A DNA stretch of 64,000 nt from Liminaster sp964567855 (GCA_964567855.1 CAZMOE010000009.1:18800-82799); one strand, 5' to 3'; counted from the first letter of the stretch, positions 1 through 9,282 are shown. The notes: generated by a model from the sequence alone, not told the origin. Translations and numbers: made by a program.

Positions 1-386
1 TCAAGAATCTCTGCAGCAAGCTTATCAGCCATAGATTTGCCGCCACGCTTACGAGAGTAGATGATAAGATTCTTCATAGAAATAGACTCCTTACGATCTG
101 CACGGATTTCTGTCGGCACCTGGAAAGTAGCACCACCAATACGGCGAGACTTCACCTCAACCTGAGGGGTAATATTATCGAGAGCCTTTTTCCACACTTC
201 AAGAGGAGAGAGCCCCTCTTTAGAAGCGAATCGCTCATTTACCGTTTCAATTGCGGTATAGAAAATGGTAAATGCGATGCTCTTTTTGCCATCATACATC
301 AAATGATTGACAAATTTCGTTACTTTTACATCGTTGAAAACAGGATCCGGAAGGATAACTCTTTTCTTCGGTTTTGCTTTTCTCAT
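1..386 (-). CDS. rpsG: 30S ribosomal protein S7, partial (C-terminus beyond the window)
   Basis: The reading frame starts with ATG at 384-386 (reverse strand) and runs off the window edge, giving about 128 of the usual ~158 residues. The translated start MRKAKPKKRVILPDPVF, followed by VTKFVNHLMYDGKKS, is a clear S7 N-terminus, and SRRIGGATFQVP is the conserved rRNA-binding stretch. S7 is a primary binder that nucleates assembly of the 30S head on 16S rRNA. It lies 159 bases downstream of rpsL on the same strand, the usual str-operon order; fusA would be expected next, outside the window. The intervening 159 bases show no obvious terminator, so co-transcription with rpsL is likely. Confidence 0.96.
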   Translation of the reverse strand, partial: MRKAKPKKRVILPDPVFNDVKVTKFVNHLMYDGKKSIAFTIFYTAIETVNERFASKEGLSPLEVWKKALDNITPQVEVKSRRIGGATFQVPTEIRADRKESISMKNLIIYSRKRGGKSMADKLAAEIL

Positions 387-545
387 TTTGTTTTTAATTT
401 AACTGATTCTGGTTGCTTTTTCGATAACTTCAACCTGTACCGCTGTACAAGTTTACTCAACCTATAAAGCCTTACCAATTAATTGAGCCCGATTAAAAAT
501 CGTTTCGGCTCCGATTGGATTCTTTCGTAATAAAAGGTCCGTCAA

Positions 546-950
546 TTACTTCTTTCCTTTTGCTGCGGGAGCCTGACCCGGTTTCGGACGTTTAGCGCCA
601 TATTTAGAACGACGCTGAGTACGACCATTCACACCGGCAGTATCCAATGTTCCGCGCACGATATGATAACGCACACCCGGAAGATCCTTCACACGACCAC
701 CACGAACCATTACGATCGAGTGTTCCTGCAAATTGTGTCCCTCACCCGGAATGTAAGAGTTAACCTCTTTGCCATTCGTCAAACGCACACGAGCCACTTT
801 ACGCATAGCAGAATTCGGTTTTTTAGGAGTAGTTGTGTAAACACGAACGCATACACCGCGACGCTGCGGACATGATGCCAAAGCCGGTGATTTGCTCTTG
901 TCTTCCAATACTACACGACCTTTTCTTACTAACTGTTGAATAGTAGGCAT
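546..950 (-). CDS. rpsL: 30S ribosomal protein S12
   Basis: A 134-residue protein of full S12 length. MPTIQQLVRKGR at the start, TTPKKPNSAMRKVARV around residue 40-55 (the streptomycin-site lysine region) and VRGGRVKDLPGVRYH around residue 83-97 (containing the aspartate that is methylthiolated in many bacteria) are hallmark motifs. The lysine of TPKKPNS is intact, so no streptomycin-resistance substitution is evident there. S12 sits at the decoding centre and tunes translational accuracy. It is the first gene of the str operon here, with a Bacteroidota -7 box about 120 bases upstream. Confidence 0.98.
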   Translation of the reverse strand: MPTIQQLVRKGRVVLEDKSKSPALASCPQRRGVCVRVYTTTPKKPNSAMRKVARVRLTNGKEVNSYIPGEGHNLQEHSIVMVRGGRVKDLPGVRYHIVRGTLDTAGVNGRTQRRSKYGAKRPKPGQAPAAKGKK

Positions 951-1071
951 TTTGTTTAATACTTTAATTTATTAATTAATCACTAATATTCCCTGCCGTT
1001 TTCTGCATCGGTAAGTGTCTTAAATTCATGATTTAGACATACTTTCAATACAGAATCGCAGAAAAACGTCG

Positions 1072-1079
1072 CAAAGATA
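1072..1079 (-). promoter_or_regulatory. Putative -7 box for rpsL-rpsG
   Basis: Read on the minus strand this is TATCTTTG, an exact match to the Bacteroidota -7 consensus TAnnTTTG. It lies about 120 bases before the rpsL ATG. I do not see a good TTTG at the usual -33 spacing, so the start site is inferred from the -7 element alone. Confidence 0.55.
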
Positions 1080-1191
1080 TACATTTTTCATAAGTAAGCA
1101 CCTCTTACCAAAAGTTTTTTCATTATTATTTATATTTTTTTAATACTTAATCGATGAAAATAAAAAAAATGGAGAAGCTTTATATCAAAAA

Positions 1192-1223
1192 TTTGCTTAT
1201 CAAAATACAAAAAACTATCTTCG
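1192..1223 (+). promoter_or_regulatory. Putative promoter for rnhB
   Basis: TTTG at 1192-1195 is followed after exactly 20 bases by TATCTTCG at 1216-1223, one mismatch from TAnnTTTG. The rnhB ATG is at 1248, giving a leader of about 20 bases. Spacing and position fit the Bacteroidota housekeeping promoter. Confidence 0.55.
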
Positions 1224-1247
1224 CAAGCAAAACTCAAATCATAACTC

Positions 1248-1850
1248 ATGCTTGCTCCCTATCTCAATAAAAACATCATCGAAGCTGGATGCGACGAAGC
1301 CGGCCGAGGCTGTCTGGCCGGACCGGTGTATGCCGCCGCAGTCATTCTTCCACCGACATTTCACAATGATCTGCTCAACGATTCAAAACAGCTTACCGAA
1401 AAACAACGCTATGCCCTCCGTCCAATTATAGAACAGGAGGCCATAGCGTGGGCAATCGGAATCGTCGACCAAACAGAGATAGACCGCATCAATATACTGA
1501 AAGCCTCTATTCTGGCAATGCATCGAGCAATCGATCAACTGACCACCCGACCGGAGGCATTACTTATCGACGGCAATCGCTTCTCTCCCTATCAAAATCT
1601 ACCGCACACCACTATAATCAAAGGCGATGGTAAAATGATGTCTATCGCTGCCGCCTCTATCTTGGCCAAAACCTACCGTGACGATTTTATGAAAAAGATC
1701 GACAGAGAATTTCCCGTCTACCATTGGGCTGTCAACAAGGGCTATCCGACCCGTAACCACCGTGCAGCAATTGCCGCCCACGGAGTTTCACCCTATCATC
1801 GGAAAAGCTTCCGGCTGCTTCCAGAAACAGAAGAACTAACCTTATTCTGA
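1248..1850 (+). CDS. rnhB: Ribonuclease HII
   Basis: A 200-residue protein of typical RNase HII length. The signature EAGCDEAGRG near residue 13-22 supplies the first two acidic catalytic residues, DSKQLTEKQR (about 46-55) is the second conserved block, and LLIDG and KGDGK follow. The enzyme cleaves RNA in RNA-DNA hybrids and incises at single ribonucleotides in DNA, requiring divalent metal. The ATG is chosen because the putative promoter at 1192-1223 places the transcript start just upstream. It converges with the MFS gene, and the two stop regions overlap by 9 bases, so antisense read-through or mutual termination is possible. Confidence 0.95.
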   Translation: MLAPYLNKNIIEAGCDEAGRGCLAGPVYAAAVILPPTFHNDLLNDSKQLTEKQRYALRPIIEQEAIAWAIGIVDQTEIDRINILKASILAMHRAIDQLTTRPEALLIDGNRFSPYQNLPHTTIIKGDGKMMSIAAASILAKTYRDDFMKKIDREFPVYHWAVNKGYPTRNHRAAIAAHGVSPYHRKSFRLLPETEELTLF

Positions 1851-3443
1851 CATACGACTTCCTTTGATAAAAGTCCGGCGCATTTTCCGACCAAGGGACT
1901 TCCAATTCGGCATCCGTTTCATATCTCTTCGCGCCGGAGCATCATATAAAAGGAAAAGCAGGATCAATCCGATACAGACATATATCACCCATCCATACAA
2001 GCGCTTGATTCCGACCATTTCCATATTCTCGACAAAGCGCTCCATGAACTGCGGAAACATCGACGGGGAGACATTACTACCAACCCCATCGACTGCCGCA
2101 CCATAGCGTGCGAAACCATCTGAAATGTAATATCGCAATCCCTGGGAATACAAGGCTGCGCCTAAAAGGCCGCCGACAACCAAATGCAAAGACTGAAAAA
2201 CGGCCAAAGACTGAAAAAACGTCTGAAAAGACATAGCATCATGCAACGAGATCAAAAATGAAATTCCCAAGACTGCAGAGGCCACACCCCTACAGAAAAG
2301 CGGAGTAAAAAGCATATCGCGACTGATCTCAGATGAAATAAGAAAATACATTCCGACAAGATATCCCATCAAGGCGAACAAGCCGACAATAATCAGACGC
2401 ACATAACTATAGTGCATCACCTTCATCCACCATAATGAAAACAAACATCCTATCAGGACACCTGCCACCACGCTTCCATCCAACACGGCCCCGGTAAGTG
2501 CGTCATAGTGCAAACCCTCTTCAAGAAAAATTTCTTCTAAAACATATTCCGACCCCATCAATGCTTCCACCACCGTTATAAGCAACATAATGGGTTTCAT
2601 ATAACGGAATGTCCATATTTTAGGTTCTAAAAAAGGATGACGAACAGTAAACATCCGCCACAAAGCAGCTCCGAAAGTAATCAACAGAGTCCCGGTCAAC
2701 ATCCGTATGACCGGACTATTCCACCAATCGTACCAATCACCGTAATCGAAAAGATAAGACAACTGCAAAAGCAAGGCCGTCCATAAGGCCATGCCGGACC
2801 AGTCGATTCCTACCAGCGGGAACTTTCGCATAAAACGAAAATGCCGGGTACAAGTATAAAGAAAAAGCAAATCAAGCAGCATCAACCCTATCACTAGCCA
2901 ATGCATCCATTGCCACCGGCCTATCGAAGCGAACCAAGAGGTCAGATAATCAGATAATTGCACACTATACAGAATCACGATGTGCAGTAACGGGAAGAAA
3001 ACCGCAAAGTCCCGACGTGGTGTCATCCAAAGCTGAATGGTAGACATACATTCAAACGTGCCCTGAATTTTGAAGCATCCCTCCAAAAAACAAATCGCCC
3101 ACAAGAGAGGCAGACAGGTCACATACATCAAGGCCCAATTGCACAACAAAACCATCAAGACGGAAACCGTCAGCAAAGTCTTGTTGGTAAAACGGAATTT
3201 CATCCGAAAAAGCAATGGGAAATAGATCGCCATTCCCGCCAGATTGCAATAAAGGCACATGAGCAGGTCCTCACGCATCAGCGACTGCCCTCCGATCATT
3301 TCATTCAGAGCCCCCAGATAACGACCTCCGGACAACTGAAATGTAAATGCGAGAAAGAGATAAATCCACGGCTGCAAACATCGTGGAACAAACGGTCTGA
3401 AAGCCGGAATCACGAATGACTCCTGTCGCATAGATACTGACAC
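1842..3443 (-). CDS. MFS-type efflux transporter, probably 14-TM DHA2/EmrB-like
   Basis: A 533-residue, highly hydrophobic protein with many predicted membrane spans along its whole length. The length and its position after tolC and hlyD genes indicate the inner-membrane pump of a tripartite EmrAB-TolC-type efflux system. The first span follows a short basic/aromatic N-terminus, and the tail is basic (RRDMKRMPNWKSLGRKMRR), consistent with a cytoplasmic C-terminus. It starts 26 bases after the HlyD stop, so the three genes are almost certainly one operon. I cannot predict its substrate; drugs, bile salts or fatty acids are typical for the family. Sequence divergence from classical EmrB means subfamily assignment is tentative. 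Confidence 0.8.
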   Translation of the reverse strand: MSVSMRQESFVIPAFRPFVPRCLQPWIYLFLAFTFQLSGGRYLGALNEMIGGQSLMREDLLMCLYCNLAGMAIYFPLLFRMKFRFTNKTLLTVSVLMVLLCNWALMYVTCLPLLWAICFLEGCFKIQGTFECMSTIQLWMTPRRDFAVFFPLLHIVILYSVQLSDYLTSWFASIGRWQWMHWLVIGLMLLDLLFLYTCTRHFRFMRKFPLVGIDWSGMALWTALLLQLSYLFDYGDWYDWWNSPVIRMLTGTLLITFGAALWRMFTVRHPFLEPKIWTFRYMKPIMLLITVVEALMGSEYVLEEIFLEEGLHYDALTGAVLDGSVVAGVLIGCLFSLWWMKVMHYSYVRLIIVGLFALMGYLVGMYFLISSEISRDMLFTPLFCRGVASAVLGISFLISLHDAMSFQTFFQSLAVFQSLHLVVGGLLGAALYSQGLRYYISDGFARYGAAVDGVGSNVSPSMFPQFMERFVENMEMVGIKRLYGWVIYVCIGLILLFLLYDAPARRDMKRMPNWKSLGRKMRRTFIKGSRMSE

Positions 3444-3469
3444 TTTGATTAAAAGATAAAAACCTGATT

Positions 3470-4501
3470 TTAATACCTCACCTCACACTCTACATTGAAT
3501 CCGGCACGCAATTTAGCCAAATCCTCCGGCCGATTTCCCTTCAATGAAATACGAACAGGAATGCGCTGTTCGACCTTGACGAAATTACCTGTAGCGTTAT
3601 CCTGCGGAATCATGGAGAACGAGGCCCCGGTTGCATCTGAAATCGATTCGATTTCTCCGCAATAAACAACACCTGGCACAGCATCGGCAGTCAGTTCCAC
3701 CATGGCGCCTTCATGAATATTTTTCATCTGAGTCTCACGATAGTTTGCCATTACCCAAAGATCCGAAGCATCCACGATGTCCACCAGAGTCTGTCCAGGC
3801 TGCACCAGCTGTCCTTCATGGATTTCTTTTCGACCTACGACTCCATCGCAAGTAGCCAAAATAACCGTATAAGACAGATTCAGCCGCGCAAGATCAAGCG
3901 CAGCTTCCGCAACACGCACTCCGGCCTCGCCCTGACTTAAACGGTGAGTCTGTTCATCGCGGACGAGAGAAGTTGTATTCTTGGCATGTTTCAATTGCTC
4001 ATAACGGGCCACAGCAGCGTCATAAGCGGTCTTCACATTGTCATATTGCTGCTGCGTCACAGCCTCCTGAGCAAGCAATGCCTCAAAGCGTCGCCATTCC
4101 CGAGCGGCATTTTCCATTCTGACACGGGCCTCTTCAAGACCGGCATCGGAAACGCGTAAATTATTCTGTGTTGTAGCAATACCTGCACTCGTAGCCTGAC
4201 AGCCGAAAAGAGCATTGGCCAAATCGGCCTCGGCCTGCGCCACCCGGAGACGGAACTCCATATCATCGATGACCACCAACGTATCGCCTTTACGCACCGG
4301 GCGAAACTCTTCAAAATAAATTTTCCGGATGAAACCCGGCACACGCGTATTAATAGGAGTGATTTGCTGGTACACCTGCGCATTATCGGTATATTCCACA
4401 TTTCCCAAGTGAACGAAACGGGAAAATACATAAATCAGTCCTCCCGCAAGAAAACATATAATAATAACATTATAAAGAACTCGTTTAGCTGAACGTTGCA
4501 T
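3470..4501 (-). CDS. HlyD/EmrA-family periplasmic adaptor of efflux system
   Basis: A membrane-fusion protein. One N-terminal transmembrane anchor (residues about 10-30) is followed by a lipoyl/barrel-sandwich half, a long coiled-coil region (about 80-195, rich in Ala, Glu, Arg and Gln), the second lipoyl half (CDGVVGRKEIHEGQLVQPGQ) and a beta-barrel region ending ISLKGN...LRAGFNVECEV. It bridges the inner-membrane MFS pump and the TolC channel. The frame is open to an alternative start at 4573 that would overlap tolC by 17 bases. I prefer ATG 4499-4501 because it puts a short basic stretch immediately before the membrane anchor, as in EmrA. Confidence 0.9.
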   Translation of the reverse strand: MQRSAKRVLYNVIIICFLAGGLIYVFSRFVHLGNVEYTDNAQVYQQITPINTRVPGFIRKIYFEEFRPVRKGDTLVVIDDMEFRLRVAQAEADLANALFGCQATSAGIATTQNNLRVSDAGLEEARVRMENAAREWRRFEALLAQEAVTQQQYDNVKTAYDAAVARYEQLKHAKNTTSLVRDEQTHRLSQGEAGVRVAEAALDLARLNLSYTVILATCDGVVGRKEIHEGQLVQPGQTLVDIVDASDLWVMANYRETQMKNIHEGAMVELTADAVPGVVYCGEIESISDATGASFSMIPQDNATGNFVKVEQRIPVRISLKGNRPEDLAKLRAGFNVECEVRY

Positions 4502-4556
4502 AATTGTAAATAATTTGGATGAATAAATATTTTTGTAAACTCCGACAATGAAATTC

Positions 4557-5876
4557 TTATAGTGAATGAGCAATATATCTCAGTTTATAATAATTATAAA
4601 GCACTCCGATTCTGGCGTTGACAAGATTCAGTTCCGCCTGCAGTTTCATATTACCGGCATCCAGCATATCGGTCAGAAGTGCCAGCTCCTGCTCGTAGCG
4701 GCGGTTTGTCACCTCATAATTCTGCAGTGCCAGCTCCACACTTTTTTCCTGTGTCCGCAACTCCGTAAACGAAGTCAGGAAATTTACATACTGGGCCTGT
4801 ACGGCATTCCCGACCTGCTCAATAGCCAAAGCCTTCTGTTCTTCCGCACGGCGTGTATTCAACTTCGCCCGCCGAATATTACGGTTATTTTTATACACAG
4901 ACGAAAGATCATATTTGACACCAAGCCCTACAAACCAATAGTTAAAATTATTATCCAGCACCGGAACCTCGATCGTTATCGGTCCATCGAAATGTTCTTC
5001 GGCCACAATAGCAACTTTAGGCAACGAGCCGGCACGCGTCTGCTTCAGCTCCTGGCGACTGATCTCACAAGCCAAATCCGCCTGCCGGAGTGCGGCATTA
5101 CCGGAGACGGCAAGCTGCCACCAGTCCTGCTCGGCCTGTACGGGCACCTCTCCGGCAAGCAATATCGTATCGGGCACAATCTCTGTCTCCAACGGCAGCT
5201 GTAGCGTCGTCACAATCTGATGATTCAATATCCTGCGAGCATCACGCACCCGGGCCAACTGTAACTTCTGACTCTCCCATTGCAATTCATAGCGGGTAAT
5301 ATCATTCCTCAAAGCGGCTCCTTGACCCAGACGTGCCTCCATATTCCGGATCACAGCCAGGGTAAGCCTGATATTCTGTTCCAGCACCTGTTCCTGATTG
5401 GACAATTTATAGAGATCCAGGTAATGGCCGACCAGCAGAAACCGCACATCCTGCCTGTTTTTCTGCACATCCAAGGCTGCCATCTGCTTTCCAAGCTCCG
5501 CCAATTCTATGCCGCTGCTGATGGCTCCGCCTGCATAAAGCACCTGCGATGCCGCAACGGCAAAATTATTGCCGAAATGGGGCATATCGATATTCATACC
5601 ATGTCTGAAATCACGGTCGGCCAGCCAGCCGTCGCCCAAATAGCTTACCGACAACGAAACACCGACCTCCGGCAAACGGGCGGCACGGGCACTCCCGACA
5701 GCGGCATCGGCCGCCTCATGGGCAGTATGATACACTTGAACGCGCCGGCTGTTTTCTTCAGCCAATTCGAAAAGCTCCTGCAATCCCATCACACGGGAAT
5801 GAACGGATTGCGCACAGATTTTCATGCTACACAGCACCGCCAACAGCGGCACCGCGAGCCTACGGATTTTTTTCAT
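4557..5876 (-). CDS. TolC-family outer-membrane efflux protein
   Basis: A 439-residue precursor with a Sec signal peptide (MKKIRRLAVPLLAVLC...CAQS, cleavage near residue 22-23). The mature part has the two-fold repeated, coiled-coil-rich pattern of outer-membrane efflux proteins: long amphipathic helices (about 60-220 and 270-430) with paired Asn/Gly-Tyr turn segments such as SVSYLGDGW and VGLGVKYDLSSVYKNN. It forms the outer-membrane channel of the tripartite pump encoded by this and the next two genes. It is first in the operon; a candidate -7 box lies about 100 bases upstream. No TetR- or MarR-type regulator is adjacent. Confidence 0.92.
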   Translation of the reverse strand: MKKIRRLAVPLLAVLCSMKICAQSVHSRVMGLQELFELAEENSRRVQVYHTAHEAADAAVGSARAARLPEVGVSLSVSYLGDGWLADRDFRHGMNIDMPHFGNNFAVAASQVLYAGGAISSGIELAELGKQMAALDVQKNRQDVRFLLVGHYLDLYKLSNQEQVLEQNIRLTLAVIRNMEARLGQGAALRNDITRYELQWESQKLQLARVRDARRILNHQIVTTLQLPLETEIVPDTILLAGEVPVQAEQDWWQLAVSGNAALRQADLACEISRQELKQTRAGSLPKVAIVAEEHFDGPITIEVPVLDNNFNYWFVGLGVKYDLSSVYKNNRNIRRAKLNTRRAEEQKALAIEQVGNAVQAQYVNFLTSFTELRTQEKSVELALQNYEVTNRRYEQELALLTDMLDAGNMKLQAELNLVNARIGVLYNYYKLRYIAHSL

Positions 5877-5978
5877 ATAATTTTCAATTGGATTATTTTC
5901 GACAATACTTTCAAAACACTCTTTTCACTACCTGATAATGTAAACCGGAAAATAGCCGCCTTCCCGATTTTGCGGACA

Positions 5979-5986
5979 CAAATTTA
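5979..5986 (-). promoter_or_regulatory. Possible -7 box for the tolC-hlyD-MFS operon
   Basis: The minus strand reads TAAATTTG, matching TAnnTTTG, about 100 bases before the tolC ATG. No clear -33 element is found at the right spacing, so this is only a candidate. Confidence 0.35.
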
Positions 5987-6174
5987 GCAAACTGAAATAA
6001 AAATCACGATCGAGGAGAATCCCCATTATAACATTTTTTAATATTTCATCGACAACGTTGACGGATGGGAGATGACAAAAACCGACACCTTCCATACAAA
6101 TTCCCAAACAATGCATGACAGCAAAAAAGAATGAAACATATGAAGTGGTCCAAACACAAAATATCTTCGTAAAT

Positions 6175-6205
6175 TTTGCCGGCATTCCGTAAATACCTAC
6201 ATTTG
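6175..6205 (+). promoter_or_regulatory. Promoter for the first pectate-lyase-like gene
   Basis: TTTG at 6175-6178 and TACATTTG at 6198-6205 are separated by 19 bases, an excellent match to the Bacteroidota promoter. The ATG at 6295 would give a leader of about 80 bases. The same TACATTTG -7 sequence precedes the second lyase gene at 16988-16995. Confidence 0.65.
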
Positions 6206-6294
6206 CCACGGGTTCTCCGACACGACGGTTCTTTCAAGACCATTGCCTGAGGCCCCAGCCAAAATCCGCATTTTTAATATTCATATATATACCG

Positions 6295-8958
6295 ATGCAA
6301 AAACATTTACTATTTCTCACCCTGCTCTCTTCGCTGGCCATTTCTGCCAACGGCGAGATCATCAAAATCGACTTCGACCAATCCGGCCGACAATCGGCCG
6401 AAGTTACTGAGCCTAATTATACCGCCTGGCCTATAAAAAACACCGCCAGCGAGACCAAGACCTTCGGCGATGTCAGCATTACCGTTTCAGCTACCGGCGG
6501 AGGCACCCTCACCTGCGGCTGGAGCAAGCAGATGATCCAATCTCCTTACTACGCCCGTCTGGTCAGTGACGGCGTTACCACCAACGAGGATGGAGAAGGC
6601 ATAGAAATCAGGATCTCCGGTCTTTCCGCCGGCACCCATGGTTTCCAAAGCTATAACAACTCCTGGGAAAACGGCTCGGCCTTTGAAATGGTGCCGTTCG
6701 ATCTCTTTTTAGGCGATCAGAAAATCTACGAAGCCATCGTCCCGACCGTCCGGGTCGCATCCACTGCCGACGCCACCCGCCTCTACACAGAGTTCACGGT
6801 CAACGGGCCGAACGATATGGTAACTCTGCGCTTCATGCCGACTCCTGATTATACATTACAAGATGACTCCAAAAGCCTGTTACGGAAAATTTTCCTCGAC
6901 GCTCTTGAAATCGGCATATCCGATGCAGGCCGCCAGGCAACACGACCCTATCCTTCCGATCACGACGAACATGCCGACTGCGACGAAGGCGGCATCAGCC
7001 TTTCCTGGTCTCCTGCGGCCGGCTGTGTTTCTCATCAGCTCTATTTCGGCACCGACTCGGCGGCCGTCGCTGACGCTACAAGCGAAGGAGCCGGCATTTC
7101 GGTTTCCGGCCCACTCGCTCCGAATGACACTGTTTTCAGAGTCGAGCGGCTGACTTGTCATAACACCTATTGGTGGCGCGTCGACGAAACCGATGCGGCC
7201 GGCACGGTAACCCGCGGTACCTTATGGCATTTCCGGCCGCGAAGACTGGCCTTCCGCACCGCCGAAGGTTATGGACGTCATGCCATCGGCGGGCGCGGCG
7301 GCAAAGTCGTGTACGTTACCAATCTCAATGACGATGGCCCCGGTTCCTTCCGAGAAGCACTGACCAATGATATCGGACCACGCACCATCCTTTTCAACGT
7401 TTCCGGAATCATCGAACTTAAATCCCGCCTCACCAGCGTCGGCAAATACATCACCGTGGCCGGGCAAACCGCCCCGGGCAAAGGCGTTTGCTTCCGCAAG
7501 GCCCCGTTAGGTATCGGATCCGATGCCGTATGGCGTTTTGTCAGGATGCGTCTGGGCAGCGGCCAGACTTATGACGGCATCGGTATGGCCGGTGCGGATC
7601 ACAGCATTCTTGACCACGCCTCCATCAGCTGGACGATAGACGAGGCGTTCAGTTCTCGGGGGGCCAAGAACATCACACTGCAACATTCGCTCATCAGCGA
7701 GGCTCTCAATGTCGCAGGACATGAAAACTATGCCTACGGCACGGCTCACGGATACGCGGGAAGCGTCGGGGGCGATGTGGCCTCGCTCCACCACAATCTG
7801 CTGGCCCACAACGAAGGCCGCAACTGGAGTATGGCGGGCGGACTGGATGGCGCCGGCTACTACGCCGGCCGGCTTGATATTTTCAACATGGTCGTCTATA
7901 ACTGGGGCGGCCGCACTACCGACGGCGGGGCCCATGAGGTCAATTTTGTGGGCAACTATTATAAAAAAGGGCCTGCCTGCCGGCGGACAACCCTGCTCTC
8001 GGCCGACCTTGAGGGCGCAGGAGCCGGCACACAAAGTTATTATTACCACAACAACATCCTGACAGAACAGAATGGCACACCCGTTTATAAAGGAAACGAC
8101 GACACACAAGGGCGCACCATCAGAACCTCCGGCGGACAGATCGTCGACTGGACGGTTTTCGCAGATCAGCCGTTTTTCGCCTCATACGCCCGAATAGAAA
8201 CGGCTGCCGACGCCTATAAATCGGTTTTAAGCGATGTAGGATGCACTATGCCCCGATTCGACGATCATGACCAGCGCATAGTACGCGAGGTCAAAGAGGG
8301 CACAACGACCTACGTGGGCAGCTATACCGGCTACAAAGGTTTACCCGATAATGAAAACGATGTGGACGGTTATGAAGATTATCCCGAAGAGCAACGACCT
8401 CAAGATTTCGACAGTGACCTCGACGGACTGCCCGACTGGTGGGAAAATCTATACGGTACCGATCCTCATTCCCCCGCCGGAGATTTTACCGATTCCAACA
8501 GCGATCCCGACGGTGACGGATACACATTGCTGGAAGACTATTTGGAATGGATGGCACGCCCTCATTATTATATATATAACGATACCCCGGCCGTGGCAGA
8601 CCTCTCTACGCTGACCGGAAACTATAAAACACCTGTTTCTTATGCCATAGAACCGGACTCCAGGCTTCTCATCGCTATCGACGGAAATATCGCCACCATC
8701 CGCAATGCCGACGGCAACGCACACGGCGTTATCTTCCTCACCGTTTCCGGCACCGATGCCGAAGGAAGCGCCTCCCGCAGCTATATTGCCGTTGCGGTCA
8801 CAGGTACTGATACTTCCAGCTTGCCGGCAATCTCCGACGACATCCTGTTCGGCACCCGCCACGATGAGCCGATCTTCGACCTGACCGGACAAAAGGTGCT
8901 CCGCCCGGCCGCAGGCGGCATGTACATACAGAGTGGCCGTAAATTTATCGCCCGATAG
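6295..8958 (+). CDS. Secreted multidomain pectate-lyase-like protein (PL1-type beta-helix)
   Basis: An 887-residue protein with a signal peptide (MQKHLLFLTLLSSLAISANG) and no lipobox. Order: an N-terminal beta-sandwich, possibly carbohydrate-binding (about 20-210); a fibronectin-III-like segment ending YWWRVDET (about 225-310); a pectate-lyase beta-helix (about 320-680) with AEGYGRHAIGGRGG, TNLNDDGPGSFREAL and DHASISWTIDE; an acidic calcium-binding, thrombospondin-3-like stretch (DSDLDGLPDWWENLYG and DSNSDPDGDGYTLLEDY, about 704-755); and a C-terminal tail DLTGQKVLRPA...GGMYIQSGRKFIAR. PL1 enzymes cleave polygalacturonate by calcium-dependent beta-elimination. Unlike the second lyase, the RxPR segment after the central motif is replaced by GRNWSMAGG, so activity on polygalacturonate is less certain. 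It has its own promoter and a terminator-like hairpin. Confidence 0.85.
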   Translation: MQKHLLFLTLLSSLAISANGEIIKIDFDQSGRQSAEVTEPNYTAWPIKNTASETKTFGDVSITVSATGGGTLTCGWSKQMIQSPYYARLVSDGVTTNEDGEGIEIRISGLSAGTHGFQSYNNSWENGSAFEMVPFDLFLGDQKIYEAIVPTVRVASTADATRLYTEFTVNGPNDMVTLRFMPTPDYTLQDDSKSLLRKIFLDALEIGISDAGRQATRPYPSDHDEHADCDEGGISLSWSPAAGCVSHQLYFGTDSAAVADATSEGAGISVSGPLAPNDTVFRVERLTCHNTYWWRVDETDAAGTVTRGTLWHFRPRRLAFRTAEGYGRHAIGGRGGKVVYVTNLNDDGPGSFREALTNDIGPRTILFNVSGIIELKSRLTSVGKYITVAGQTAPGKGVCFRKAPLGIGSDAVWRFVRMRLGSGQTYDGIGMAGADHSILDHASISWTIDEAFSSRGAKNITLQHSLISEALNVAGHENYAYGTAHGYAGSVGGDVASLHHNLLAHNEGRNWSMAGGLDGAGYYAGRLDIFNMVVYNWGGRTTDGGAHEVNFVGNYYKKGPACRRTTLLSADLEGAGAGTQSYYYHNNILTEQNGTPVYKGNDDTQGRTIRTSGGQIVDWTVFADQPFFASYARIETAADAYKSVLSDVGCTMPRFDDHDQRIVREVKEGTTTYVGSYTGYKGLPDNENDVDGYEDYPEEQRPQDFDSDLDGLPDWWENLYGTDPHSPAGDFTDSNSDPDGDGYTLLEDYLEWMARPHYYIYNDTPAVADLSTLTGNYKTPVSYAIEPDSRLLIAIDGNIATIRNADGNAHGVIFLTVSGTDAEGSASRSYIAVAVTGTDTSSLPAISDDILFGTRHDEPIFDLTGQKVLRPAAGGMYIQSGRKFIAR

Positions 8959-8981
8959 ACAATTCATACACAAATCACCTT

Positions 8982-9032
8982 TCGCCGCGACGACGCTTCC
9001 GCCACAACGACTGTGGGAGGTCGTCGCGGCGA
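8982..9032 (+). terminator. Hairpin after the first pectate-lyase gene
   Basis: TCGCCGCGACGAC (8982-8994) pairs perfectly with GTCGTCGCGGCGA (9020-9032), and the loop holds a smaller nested stem CCACA/TGTGG. It starts 23 bases after the stop codon. It lacks a T-run, so it may stabilise the 3' end of the mRNA or terminate weakly rather than act as a classical terminator. Confidence 0.55.
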
Positions 9033-9274
9033 TACGTATTCCCCTGCCGGCAAACACGACTTCGCCTGTATTGCGGCCGTTTCCGACCATAACGCCCATG
9101 AAAATCGGCCCCGGAAGAAAGAAACAGCCTCCAACCTGCTACCACTCCGAAAATTCCACGATCAGGCCGACATAAAGACATAAAAAACAAAGAGCGAAAT
9201 GCATAAAAACATAAAAAAACGACAATTAAGGGCAAAAAGTTATCATTTAACAATACAACTAACATTTTTTTTAG

Positions 9275-9282
9275 TAATTTTG
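9275..9282 (+). promoter_or_regulatory. Putative -7 box for the ilv operon
   Basis: TAATTTTG matches TAnnTTTG exactly and sits in an AT-rich patch inside an otherwise GC-rich region, about 310 bases upstream of ilvD. The -33 element is weak. If correct, the operon has an unusually long leader. Confidence 0.45.

Larger units (their letters stand above)
5877..6294. other. Divergent intergenic region between tolC and the first pectate lyase
   Basis: This 418-base gap separates two divergently transcribed genes and contains no credible coding sequence. It holds a minus-strand -7 candidate at 5979-5986 for the efflux operon and a strong plus-strand promoter at 6175-6205 for the lyase. Short open frames here (65-93 codons) have no family-like features. 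Confidence 0.6.

Noticed and set aside
4502..4573. Longer N-terminus of the HlyD-type adaptor
   Set aside because: The extra 24 residues precede the usual short basic segment plus membrane anchor and overlap tolC by 17 bases; kept as an alternative only.
7507..8109. A 200-codon minus-strand frame inside the first pectate lyase
   Set aside because: Shadow of the GC-rich lyase coding sequence; the plus-strand frame has clear enzyme motifs.
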